Source: Tagaea sp965279565 (lineage in GTDB: Bacteria; Pseudomonadota; Alphaproteobacteria; CACIAM-22H2). From it: 64,000 bases of DNA. The DNA is taken from the NCBI GenBank assembly GCA_965279565.1, contig OZ257249.1, positions 1,426,001 through 1,490,000 of the forward strand, given 5' to 3'. Position numbers and translations under genes: made by a program. Below the pieces are notes generated by a model. The model saw only the letters and a list, made by a program, of their open reading frames with translations, searched no databases and was not told the DNA's origin. Shown piece after piece: positions 25,992-33,603 of this stretch (positions are counted from its first letter, which is position 1; every line of letters begins with the position of its first letter).

Positions 25992-27184
25992 GCCTGCGTC
26001 CTGTCTTTATGACCGGGATAGCGCGCGGCGGCACGTCGCTCGTCGGGCGCATGGTCGATGCGCATCCTCGCTGTGCGATCGCGATCGATGCCTATCTCCA
26101 CATCTTCCGCGCGCTGCGCAACTCGATCGTCATGGAGAAGTATCCCGGCTTCGATCCCGCGCGCCCGATGGAGGATTTTTATTTCGATCCGATCCAGCGC
26201 CGAAGGCTCGACGTGCTGCTTGCGGGTAGCATCGATGTGCCGCTCGCAGGTGCGGACGCGGACTCACTGCGCGAGGCGATCCGGCGGCGATCGGGCGACG
26301 AGTCCGGCGATCTCGTTCCGTTCGTCGACGCGATCGACGGGACGACGCCGCGTGGCCTGATCGACAGCGCGCTGGCGCAGATCGCGCGTGCCCGGCCGGC
26401 CGACGAGCTCGCTGCCGTCGGCGTCAAGGATCTCTGGTTCGCGGACCTGATCCCGGCGCTTGCACGCGGCTACCCCGACGCCCGGTTTGTGCTGATCTTC
26501 CGCGACCCGCGCGATGTCGTCGCGTCGGCGATCGGGTTCCTGCCGATCGATCCGACCCAGGTCGGCCACGTGCTGTCGATGCTGCGGCACTGGCGCAAGT
26601 CCGTGGCACTCGCGTGGCGCTATGCCGCCGATCCGGCACTCGCGGGCAGGTTCCTGACCGTCCGCTACGAGGACGTGGTGCGCGATCCGAAATCCGCCGC
26701 GCGGCGGCTTGGCGCTTTCATCGGTGTCGGCGTCGATCCGGCGATGACCGAAGCGTCCGCGTTCCGGGATTACAACTCGGGCAGCGTCTGGAAGGGGAAC
26801 AGCACCTTCGACGCGCAGCTCGGCACGATCAGCGCCTCGCCTGTCGGTCGCTGGCGCGAACGTCTCGATCCGGCGGCGGTAGCGCTCGTGGAACTCGTGT
26901 GCGGCGCCGAGATGCGCGCCTGCGGCTATCCGTCGGGCGGAGCCGATGTCGGCGATGCCGAAATGCTCGCCTTTCTCGAAGCGGACGGATCGCGCATCTG
27001 CAGCTGGCGCAGCGACAGTGGTACGCCCGCAGTGGCCCTGTCGCGCGAGCGTGCACGTCGCATGATGCTCGACGCGCCGACGATGCCGTCGGGCGAAACG
27101 ATCCGCGACGCGTTCCTGTTCGAAGAGATCTACGACGCATTGCGCAAGCGATCCGCGGTCGTTCCCGCAGGCGAGGCCGCATGA
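25988..27184 (+). CDS. PAPS-dependent sulfotransferase, copy 1
   Basis: A 398-residue protein with the 5'-phosphosulfate-binding loop TGIARGGTSLVGRM near the N-terminus and the 3'-phosphate-binding region FVLIFRDPRDVVASAI (the RDPRD motif of sulfotransferases) near residue 170. It transfers sulfate from PAPS to a hydroxyl or amine. cysD and cysNC at 58-61 kb can supply PAPS, and a second sulfotransferase lies at 57354. Coupling by ATGA to the capsule-type gene upstream suggests a sulfated glycan. The C-terminal 120 residues go beyond the core fold and have no recognised domain. Confidence 0.78.
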   Translation: MSLRPVFMTGIARGGTSLVGRMVDAHPRCAIAIDAYLHIFRALRNSIVMEKYPGFDPARPMEDFYFDPIQRRRLDVLLAGSIDVPLAGADADSLREAIRRRSGDESGDLVPFVDAIDGTTPRGLIDSALAQIARARPADELAAVGVKDLWFADLIPALARGYPDARFVLIFRDPRDVVASAIGFLPIDPTQVGHVLSMLRHWRKSVALAWRYAADPALAGRFLTVRYEDVVRDPKSAARRLGAFIGVGVDPAMTEASAFRDYNSGSVWKGNSTFDAQLGTISASPVGRWRERLDPAAVALVELVCGAEMRACGYPSGGADVGDAEMLAFLEADGSRICSWRSDSGTPAVALSRERARRMMLDAPTMPSGETIRDAFLFEEIYDALRKRSAVVPAGEAA

Positions 27185-28557
27185 GCACCCGCGATCCCGA
27201 CAAGATCCTGCCACTCGCGCGCGAGCTCTGTGCGATCCCGACCGGCGTCGTTGCCGACGGCAACGAACGGATGATCGAGCGCCTGTCGCGCGAGCTGCCT
27301 TTTTCGATGCGCCGCTACGCGAGCGGTACGGCGCACAACGGCTGGATCGTTCCGCAGAACTGGCATGTCGACCGCGCGACGATCTCGCGCGACGGGCGCG
27401 TGCTGTTTGACGGCCGCGACCACCCTCTCGGCGTCGGCATGTATTCGCGGTCCTTCTCGGGCGAGCTCGATTTCGACGAGTTGGCCGCAAAGATCGTCAC
27501 GAATCCCGATCTTCCCGATGCCTACATGTTCCACAGCGTCTGGCAGGTGCGCTCTTGGGCGGCCGACTGGCGCCTGTGCGTTCCCCACCGGATATTCCGG
27601 ACACTCGGTCCCGGTCGTTACCGCGTCGATCTCGAGACGCGATACACGCCCGGAGAAATGCCGGTTCTGACCTACGACCATGTCGGACGTTCCGACCGCA
27701 CCATCATCCTGCACACGAACACCTGCCATCCGACCCAAGCGAATGACGGGTTCTGCGCGGTCGCGGCACTAGTCCGGCTTTTCCAGAAGCTGAAGGGCCG
27801 CGACACGTACTATACGTACCGGCTGCTGCTTGCGCCCGAGCATCTCGGCTCCGTCATGTACTGCCGCGATCTCGGACGGACGGGGCTCGAGAAGATCGTT
27901 TCGGCGATCTTCATGGAGATGCCCGGCAACCGCGCACCGCTTGTCGTGACGTCGACTTTCCTCGGCGACCAGCCGCTCGACCGGGTCTTTGCGGAGGCGA
28001 CGCGGGGGCTGCCGAACGGTGCGCGTCGGGCGCCGTGGCGGCAGGGGTGCGGGAACGACGAAACCGTATGGGAAGCGCCGGGCCACGAGGTTCCGTGCGT
28101 CGAAGTGACACGGGCGGAGCATTTCAACTATCCCTACCGCGAATACCATTCGAGCCTCGACAATGCGGACCTCATGGATCCGGAGATGGTCGACGAAACG
28201 GTCGGCGTGCTGCGCCGGGCGATCGATGTTCTGGAGAGCGATGCCCGGCCGCTGCGCCGCTTCGACGGACTCGTCTGTCTGTCGAATCCAGAGTTCGACC
28301 TCTACATGGAGCGGCACGACCCGACAATCGACAAGGGATTGACCGCCGAGGACGAGAAGTGGGGACAGCTTCTCGATTCGCTGCTGCGCTACTTCGACGG
28401 ATCGATGACGGTGCTCGACATCGCGCTGAAGCACGACCTGCCTTTCACGCGCCTGATGCGCTACCTGAAACGCTACGAGGAAAAGGGCCTGATCGATCTC
28501 CGGTTCTCGCCGATCGCGCGCAACCCCATTTCCCCGATTCCGGGAACGCCGCGATGA
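27181..28557 (+). CDS. DUF4910-type metallo-aminopeptidase-like protein with winged-helix C-terminus
   Basis: A 458-residue protein of the DUF4910/DUF2172 group, which has an M28-like zinc peptidase fold. Candidate metal ligands are H178 and H183 in LHTNTCHPTQANDG, D189 just after, the Glu in LLAPEHLGS and a later His in YREYHSSLDNAD. The C-terminal about 60 residues look like a winged helix (SMTVLDIALKHDLPF then RLMRYLKRYEEKGLI). These proteins are widespread in sugar loci, but their function is not settled; removing an aminoacyl or acyl group from a glycan precursor is one idea. It is coupled by ATGA on both sides. Confidence 0.75.
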   Translation: MSTRDPDKILPLARELCAIPTGVVADGNERMIERLSRELPFSMRRYASGTAHNGWIVPQNWHVDRATISRDGRVLFDGRDHPLGVGMYSRSFSGELDFDELAAKIVTNPDLPDAYMFHSVWQVRSWAADWRLCVPHRIFRTLGPGRYRVDLETRYTPGEMPVLTYDHVGRSDRTIILHTNTCHPTQANDGFCAVAALVRLFQKLKGRDTYYTYRLLLAPEHLGSVMYCRDLGRTGLEKIVSAIFMEMPGNRAPLVVTSTFLGDQPLDRVFAEATRGLPNGARRAPWRQGCGNDETVWEAPGHEVPCVEVTRAEHFNYPYREYHSSLDNADLMDPEMVDETVGVLRRAIDVLESDARPLRRFDGLVCLSNPEFDLYMERHDPTIDKGLTAEDEKWGQLLDSLLRYFDGSMTVLDIALKHDLPFTRLMRYLKRYEEKGLIDLRFSPIARNPISPIPGTPR

Positions 28558-29513
28558 GTGCCGTCGAAGACGATCCCGAACTTCTCTGCTACTGCAAGAG
28601 CGCCAGCCGCGCCCAGTTCGCCGATGACGTCCGCAAGCGACCTGATGCCAGCTTCGCGCAGGTCTGCGAGGATACCGGCGTTGGCATGGTCTGTACGTCG
28701 TGCCTGCTCAACGCCGAAGTCGTGTTCGCGGATGCGCGGCGATCCGGCGGTCCGGCCGCAGCAGTACTGCCCAGGAAGGCCGGCGCTTCGCGCGGGTTCC
28801 ACGTGCCGTCGCGCGGCGAAATCGCGTCGTGGCTCGTGAAGAATTCGCCGCTGGTGCCGGGCCGGTTCGAGAGCGTTTGCCCGGTCATCGGCGCGGACGG
28901 TCTCGCGACGCAGATCGTCGTTTCGAATGCGGTACCGACGCCGATCGGTCCGCGCTCCGCGCGTTTCGCCATCGACGTGGAGGTTCGCGACGCCGACGGA
29001 CGCATCGCTGCGACCTTCGACGGAGACATCCGGCCGGGCGAGATGTGGACGCGCGACCTCGCCGCCGTGCTGCCTGCCGCGGACGGTGCGACGCGCTGCG
29101 GCTCGGCGCGCATTGCACTGACGGCGCGCGACCGCGGATTCAAGGGCACGGTCCGGCCGCATTTCGTCATGCGTGGCCGCCGCGGGATCGCCGCGGTCCA
29201 CACCGCGAACGCGTCGCGCAACCACTCGACGCCGCATCTCTTTTCTCGCCGGTGCGCGGACGAACGCCATTTCGCGCACGTACGCAACTGCACCGATATC
29301 GAGATGACATGCGTCGCGCGCATATCGCCCGAATCCGGCGGCGATGCCCTCGAGCGCATCCGCACGCTGCCGCCCTTCGGCTCGGCGATGATCGATCTCG
29401 ACGGATCCGATCGCGGCATCCAGTCCGTCGTGGTCGAGTGTTCGGGCCTGCAGCGCACCTGGTTCGTGACGGCCGCCACGGATTTCTCGAAAGTCTCGGT
29501 CGACCATGTCTGA
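28554..29513 (+). CDS. Protein with N-terminal BFD-like [2Fe-2S] motif and uncharacterised C-terminal domain
   Basis: A 319-residue protein of unknown function. The first 55 residues carry CxC (C12, C14) and CxxC (C47, C50), the spacing of the bacterioferritin-associated-ferredoxin [2Fe-2S] domain; the pattern LLCYCKS and GMVCTSCLLN is clear. From about residue 85 a beta-rich region follows (FESVCPVIGADGLATQIVVS), ending in a segment with VHTANASRNHSTPHLF. No signal peptide is evident. It is coupled by ATGA to the DUF4910 gene and overlaps the next gene by 8 bp. A redox or cluster-carrier role in sugar modification is possible but not shown. Confidence 0.7.
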   Translation: MSAVEDDPELLCYCKSASRAQFADDVRKRPDASFAQVCEDTGVGMVCTSCLLNAEVVFADARRSGGPAAAVLPRKAGASRGFHVPSRGEIASWLVKNSPLVPGRFESVCPVIGADGLATQIVVSNAVPTPIGPRSARFAIDVEVRDADGRIAATFDGDIRPGEMWTRDLAAVLPAADGATRCGSARIALTARDRGFKGTVRPHFVMRGRRGIAAVHTANASRNHSTPHLFSRRCADERHFAHVRNCTDIEMTCVARISPESGGDALERIRTLPPFGSAMIDLDGSDRGIQSVVVECSGLQRTWFVTAATDFSKVSVDHV

Positions 29514-30372
29514 TCCGGCCATCCGCGCACAGGCGAGCTTCATACCGGTGGTCACCGCACCGCCGCCGCCTGGCTACACGCTGCGCCAGCGCCTGCCGCT
29601 CGACGCGCTGCGCGCGACGTGCCTCGACGCAGACGAGACGATCTCGATCGAGCGACGCGTCTATGGCGGCGGAAAGCTCCTGAGGCGCTTCGAATCGAAG
29701 CTGGTGCTGCGCGGCGGCGCATGGATCGACGGCGCTGCGGCGGCGTTCGATCTCGAAGGAACGGTCTCGCAGGCAGAATGGCGCGATGGCGGTGCGCTTC
29801 CGTTCGTCGAGACGCTGATCAGCGCCACAGAGGGGCGCGGGTTTCGCACGATGTTCGCGCCGTCGTTCTACACGGTGTTCGACAGCGATACGCTCAAGTC
29901 TTTCTTCAACGACAACGCGCTCAAATACGCGAACACGGTCGTCATCCACCAGATCGAGGCTTTCCGCTCGTGGGTCGAGGGCTATCCGGCCTGCGCGATC
30001 GACCGCACACGCGACGTCGGCCAATCGGTCCTGCTGATCAATCCGCACGAGCGCCCGGCCGTGGTCAATGTCGAGCTCGAAGGCGTGGCCAAGCCGCAGA
30101 AGGTCAAGGTTGACGCGATGGCGGCGCGCCGGATCGACTTCGCGGCGATGCTCGGCCCGGATGTTCAGGAATGGAGCGGGCAAGCCTTCGTCTGGGGCAC
30201 GAACCGCGTCAACATGTTCTTCTTCTATCACGCGCTTTCGCAGCCCGGATCCATCGTCACGATGGAGCACAGCGAAGTCTATCGCGGCGAGCACGGCTAC
30301 GTGTCGTGGTTTGGCCAGTTCCTGCGCCGGTCGGCACGCCGTCGTATCAGTGTGCGGGATCCGGTCGAGTGA
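29506..30372 (+). CDS. Conserved protein of unknown function
   Basis: A 288-residue protein with no family I can name. It looks largely beta-structured, with alternating hydrophobic stretches (VNVELEGVAKPQKVKVDAM), two aromatic segments (FYTVFDSD and NMFFFYHALSQ) and a conserved-looking end, IVTMEHSEVYRGEHGY. The C-terminus is strongly basic (RRSARRRIS). It overlaps the BFD-type gene by 8 bp, so the two probably act together. Its 3' end overlaps the convergent acetyltransferase by 26 bp. The His-rich end loosely recalls the HSTPHLF segment of the preceding protein, so a distant relationship is possible; I could not confirm it. Confidence 0.6.
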   Translation: MSDPAIRAQASFIPVVTAPPPPGYTLRQRLPLDALRATCLDADETISIERRVYGGGKLLRRFESKLVLRGGAWIDGAAAAFDLEGTVSQAEWRDGGALPFVETLISATEGRGFRTMFAPSFYTVFDSDTLKSFFNDNALKYANTVVIHQIEAFRSWVEGYPACAIDRTRDVGQSVLLINPHERPAVVNVELEGVAKPQKVKVDAMAARRIDFAAMLGPDVQEWSGQAFVWGTNRVNMFFFYHALSQPGSIVTMEHSEVYRGEHGYVSWFGQFLRRSARRRISVRDPVE

Positions 30373-30889
30373 ACCGGGCGCCGAAAACGACATCCATCGG
30401 CTGACCCTCGACGACAAAATGCGCGACCTTCCGAGCCTCGATCGCCATCCTGGACGCTTCCATCGCCCGCAGCATGCTGCGGTTCGCCGCCATCGTGCCT
30501 GCGCATATCTTGCGGATGCTGCTTTGCCCGGCCAGCCAATCGCAGACGCCAATCCAGGCCTCGCGCCCAAGCCCGGCACCGCGGGCGTCGCTTGCGCCAA
30601 TCAGGATCGCGAGATCGGCAAGCCCGTTCGGTCGATCAAGGTAGGCGGTAAGGTTGCCGATATGCGCCGTGTCGCCAGCCGACGCCCGCTCGATCGCCCA
30701 GAAGAAATGCCCGTCCGTGCGCATGGACTCCATGTAGGCACGGCAGGAATCCGCCGTATGGGTCCGGTGGCGAAGTTCGCTGTAGCGGACTGTCTCCGGA
30801 TCGTTCAGCCAGCCGACATAGGCCGGCGTCAGGTGCCGTTCGGCGAACGGCACGAGGCGAAGGCGCTTCGTTTCGATGATCGGCGTCAT
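30347..30889 (-). CDS. GNAT-family acetyltransferase (RimJ/PseH-like)
   Basis: A 180-residue GNAT protein of the RimJ/RimL type. It opens IIETKRLRLVPFAERHL, with the acetyl-CoA loop in ASDARGAGLGREAWIG and the closing segment AANRSMLRAMEASRM. Single-domain acetyltransferases of this kind include PseH and legionaminic LegH, so sugar 4-amine acetylation is plausible. It is the only minus-strand gene between 10 and 55 kb, lying head-to-head with the next amidotransferase gene (34 bp between starts) and overlapping the preceding unknown gene tail-to-tail by 26 bp. No clear terminator or promoter was seen around it. Confidence 0.8.
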   Translation of the reverse strand: MTPIIETKRLRLVPFAERHLTPAYVGWLNDPETVRYSELRHRTHTADSCRAYMESMRTDGHFFWAIERASAGDTAHIGNLTAYLDRPNGLADLAILIGASDARGAGLGREAWIGVCDWLAGQSSIRKICAGTMAANRSMLRAMEASRMAIEARKVAHFVVEGQPMDVVFGARFTRPDPAH

Positions 30890-30923
30890 TTCTAGAGAAT
30901 TGCCGAAAAAAGCCCCCGCGACA

Positions 30924-32060
30924 ATGCGCTACTGCAAGAAATGTCTCGAGCCGGACACGCGGCCGGACAGCATCTTCGACGAGGAGGGTGTCTGCTTTCC
31001 GTGCCGATACGCCGAACGTCGCCATGAAATCGACTGGGCGGGGCGCCGACGCGAGCTCGAAGAGATCGCGTCGTGGGCCAAGGAGCGCAACGTTTCCGGC
31101 TACGACTGCATTATTCCGGTCTCTGGCGGAAAAGACAGCCATCGTCAGGCGATCTATGCGCGCGACGAACTGGGCTTGCGGCCGCTGCTGGTCAGCTGCG
31201 CCTATCCGCCGCGCGAGCAGACGGAACGCGGAGCGGCGAACATGGCGAATCTGATCTCGCTCGGCTTCGACGCGCATATCGTGAGCCCGGCGCCGGAGAC
31301 CTGGCGCAAGCTGATGCGCGTCGGCTTCTTCCAGTTCGGGAACTTCTACAAGCCGACCGAACTGGCGCTCTACGCGGCCGTGCCGAAATTCGCGATCATG
31401 TTCCAGATCCCGTTGCTCATCTACGGCGAGAACCCGGCCCTGTCCTGGGGCAGTGCCGGCGGGTCGCTCGACGGCGACGCGAACCGGATGAAGTACACGA
31501 ACACGCTGAAAGGGGGCGATATCTCGCCCTACACGAGTGCCGGCTTCGATCCCAAGGAGATGTTCTGGTACCGCTATCCGAGCGACGCGCACATCGCGCG
31601 CGCGGGCCTGCGGATGATCTATCTCGGCTATTACATGCCCGACTTCGACGACTGGACGAACGCGCGCGTGGCGATCGCGAACGGTCTCGTGCAGCGCACC
31701 GGCATCGACGCCGTGCCCGAGGATATCGGCCAGATCAACGCGTGGGACGCGCTCGACTGCGATTTCGTGCAGGTCAACCAGTTCCTCAAATACGTCAAAC
31801 TCGGCTTCGGAAAGGCGTCGGAGCAGTGCAGCGGCATGATCCGCGCCGGCATGATGACGCGCGCCGAGGGCGTGGAACTGGCACGCCGGCTCGACGGTAA
31901 GGTCGCGCACCGCTACATCGCGCAGCTCTGCAGGTTCCTCGAGATCACCGACGACGAGTTCTGGGGCGTGGTCGAGCGGTTCCGCAATCCCAAGCTTTTC
32001 GAGCACGATGCCAACGGTTGGCGCCATCGCTTTCCGATCGACGGGAGGAGCGGGGTATGA
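30924..32060 (+). CDS. N-acetyl sugar amidotransferase (WbpG/PseA family), copy 2
   Basis: A 378-residue protein. The two CxxC pairs are C4/C7 and C24/C27, and the PP-loop SGGKDS is intact at residues 67-72. Family segments include LLIYGENPALSWG and the C-terminal FLKYVKLGFGKASEQCSG. It probably uses ammonia from the following hisH/hisF pair to make an acetamidino sugar. I chose the ATG at 30924 because the CxxC then lies at the N-terminus as in copies 3 and 4; an ATG at 30876 would run into the divergent acetyltransferase. Gene order here is amidotransferase-hisH-hisF, the reverse of cassettes 1 and 3. Confidence 0.87.
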   Translation: MRYCKKCLEPDTRPDSIFDEEGVCFPCRYAERRHEIDWAGRRRELEEIASWAKERNVSGYDCIIPVSGGKDSHRQAIYARDELGLRPLLVSCAYPPREQTERGAANMANLISLGFDAHIVSPAPETWRKLMRVGFFQFGNFYKPTELALYAAVPKFAIMFQIPLLIYGENPALSWGSAGGSLDGDANRMKYTNTLKGGDISPYTSAGFDPKEMFWYRYPSDAHIARAGLRMIYLGYYMPDFDDWTNARVAIANGLVQRTGIDAVPEDIGQINAWDALDCDFVQVNQFLKYVKLGFGKASEQCSGMIRAGMMTRAEGVELARRLDGKVAHRYIAQLCRFLEITDDEFWGVVERFRNPKLFEHDANGWRHRFPIDGRSGV

Positions 32061-32734
32061 GTCTGCAACTGCGCGCACGTCGGCCTGTGGGTCGCCCTCT
32101 CGACATCGCCGTCGTCGATTACGGCATGGGGAATCTGGGTTCCGTCCGGCACGCCTTCGCCTTTCTCGGCCACAATGCCGTGGCCACGTCCGATCCGGCG
32201 GCGCTCGCACGCGCCGAGGCCGTCGTGCTGCCCGGGGTGGGTGCGTTCCGCCTGGCGATGGAGAACCTGCGCACCCGCGGACTCGATGCCGCACTTTCGC
32301 GCGCCGTGCTCGACGGCGGCGTGCCGTTCCTCGGCATCTGCCTTGGCATGCAGCTTCTCGCCCGCGAAGGGACCGAGAACGGCATCCATCCCGGTCTCGG
32401 CTGGATCGACGGTCAGGTCGTCCGGCTCGATCCCGCCGACGGACGGCGCGTCCCGCATGTCGGCTGGGCACCGCTCGCCGGTGCGGGCGATCCGCTGACC
32501 GCGCGGATCGAACCCGGCACGTCGTTCTATTTCGACCACTCGTACCATCTGGAATGTCCCGAGACGTTCGTGTCGTCGCGATGCGCCGGCGCGTTCGACT
32601 GCGTCGCCGCCGTGCAGCGTGGCCACGTCTTCGCCACCCAGTTCCACCCCGAGAAGAGCCAGCGCGCGGGCCTGCGGCTGCTGCGCAATTTCACAGAATT
32701 CTGCCTCGAACGCCGTTCGGAGGTCGCTGCCTGA
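32057..32734 (+). CDS. hisH: HisH-type glutamine amidotransferase, cassette 2
   Basis: A 225-residue class I glutaminase with catalytic C95 in GICLGMQLL and H197/E199 in FHPEKSQ. The core begins at about residue 18 (IAVVDYGMGNLGS), so there is an N-terminal extension rich in Arg. GGAGGAG (about 32042) precedes the ATG at 32057, which overlaps the amidotransferase stop by ATGA. Its stop overlaps the hisF start (TGATG). It supplies ammonia to HisF copy 2 for the flanking amidotransferases. Confidence 0.88.
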   Translation: MSLQLRARRPVGRPLDIAVVDYGMGNLGSVRHAFAFLGHNAVATSDPAALARAEAVVLPGVGAFRLAMENLRTRGLDAALSRAVLDGGVPFLGICLGMQLLAREGTENGIHPGLGWIDGQVVRLDPADGRRVPHVGWAPLAGAGDPLTARIEPGTSFYFDHSYHLECPETFVSSRCAGAFDCVAAVQRGHVFATQFHPEKSQRAGLRLLRNFTEFCLERRSEVAA

Positions 32735-33603
32735 TGGCCGACAAACGCGTCATCGCATGCCTGTTCGTCAGGTCCGGCCGTGTCGTCCAGAGCCTCGGCT
32801 TCGAACGCTACCTTCCGGTCGGCCGGCCGGAGATCGCCGCGCGTTTCCTCGACGCGTGGGGCGTGGACGAGATCGCGCTCGTCGACATCGACGCACGTCG
32901 CGAGGGACGCTGCATCGATCCCGGCCTCGTCGCTCGCGTTGCCGACAACATCTTCGCGCCGCTGTCGGCCGGCGGCGGGATCTCGTCGGTCGAGCAGATC
33001 CGTACGCTGCTTTCGGCGGGTGCCGACAAGGTCGTCGTCAACCGGGCGAGCCATGACGATCCGCATCTCGTCACGCGTGCGGCAGAGATGTTCGGCAACC
33101 AGTGTTTCGTCGCTTCCGTCGACGTGCGGATACGCGAGGGCCAGTACGAGGTCATGCTCGACCGCGCATCCGTCCCGACCGGTATCTCGCCGTGGGACCA
33201 TGCGCAGGCGCTCGAGCGGGCAGGGGCGGGGGAAATCCTGCTCAACGCCGTCGATCGCGACGGGAGTGGCACCGGCTACGATCTGGAACTTGCCGCGCGC
33301 ACGGCTGCGGCCGCGTCGCTGCCGATCATCCTGCTTGGCGGAGCGGGTTCGCCCGCTCACGTCGCCGAAGCGCTTGCTTTGCCTGGCGTTGCGGCGGCGG
33401 CGGCCGCGAACTTCTGGCACTACACGGAGCACTCGGTCGCGGTCGCGAAGGCCTTCTGCGCGCGCGGTGGACGACCGGTCCGCCGGGACGCGGCCGTGAC
33501 GTATGCCGAGTTCGGCTTCCATGCCGACGGGCGGATCGCGAAACTGTCCGACGCGGTACTCGAAGAACGCGTATTCGAAGTCCTCGAGGAGGACGTGGTT
33601 TGA
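32734..33603 (+). CDS. hisF: HisF-type ammonia-channel subunit with C-terminal extension, cassette 2
   Basis: A 289-residue HisF homologue, about 35-40 residues longer than usual. The first strand reads KRVIACLFVRSGR, so the catalytic Asp11 of true HisF is replaced by Phe; the mid-barrel Asp is kept in VASVDVRIREG. The barrel ends near residue 250, and the tail contains EFGFHADGRIAKLSD followed by an acidic helix (LEERVFEVLEEDVV). The tail may dock one of the flanking amidotransferases, which is inferred. It overlaps hisH (TGATG) and the next amidotransferase copy (TTGA). Confidence 0.85.
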   Translation: MADKRVIACLFVRSGRVVQSLGFERYLPVGRPEIAARFLDAWGVDEIALVDIDARREGRCIDPGLVARVADNIFAPLSAGGGISSVEQIRTLLSAGADKVVVNRASHDDPHLVTRAAEMFGNQCFVASVDVRIREGQYEVMLDRASVPTGISPWDHAQALERAGAGEILLNAVDRDGSGTGYDLELAARTAAAASLPIILLGGAGSPAHVAEALALPGVAAAAAANFWHYTEHSVAVAKAFCARGGRPVRRDAAVTYAEFGFHADGRIAKLSDAVLEERVFEVLEEDVV

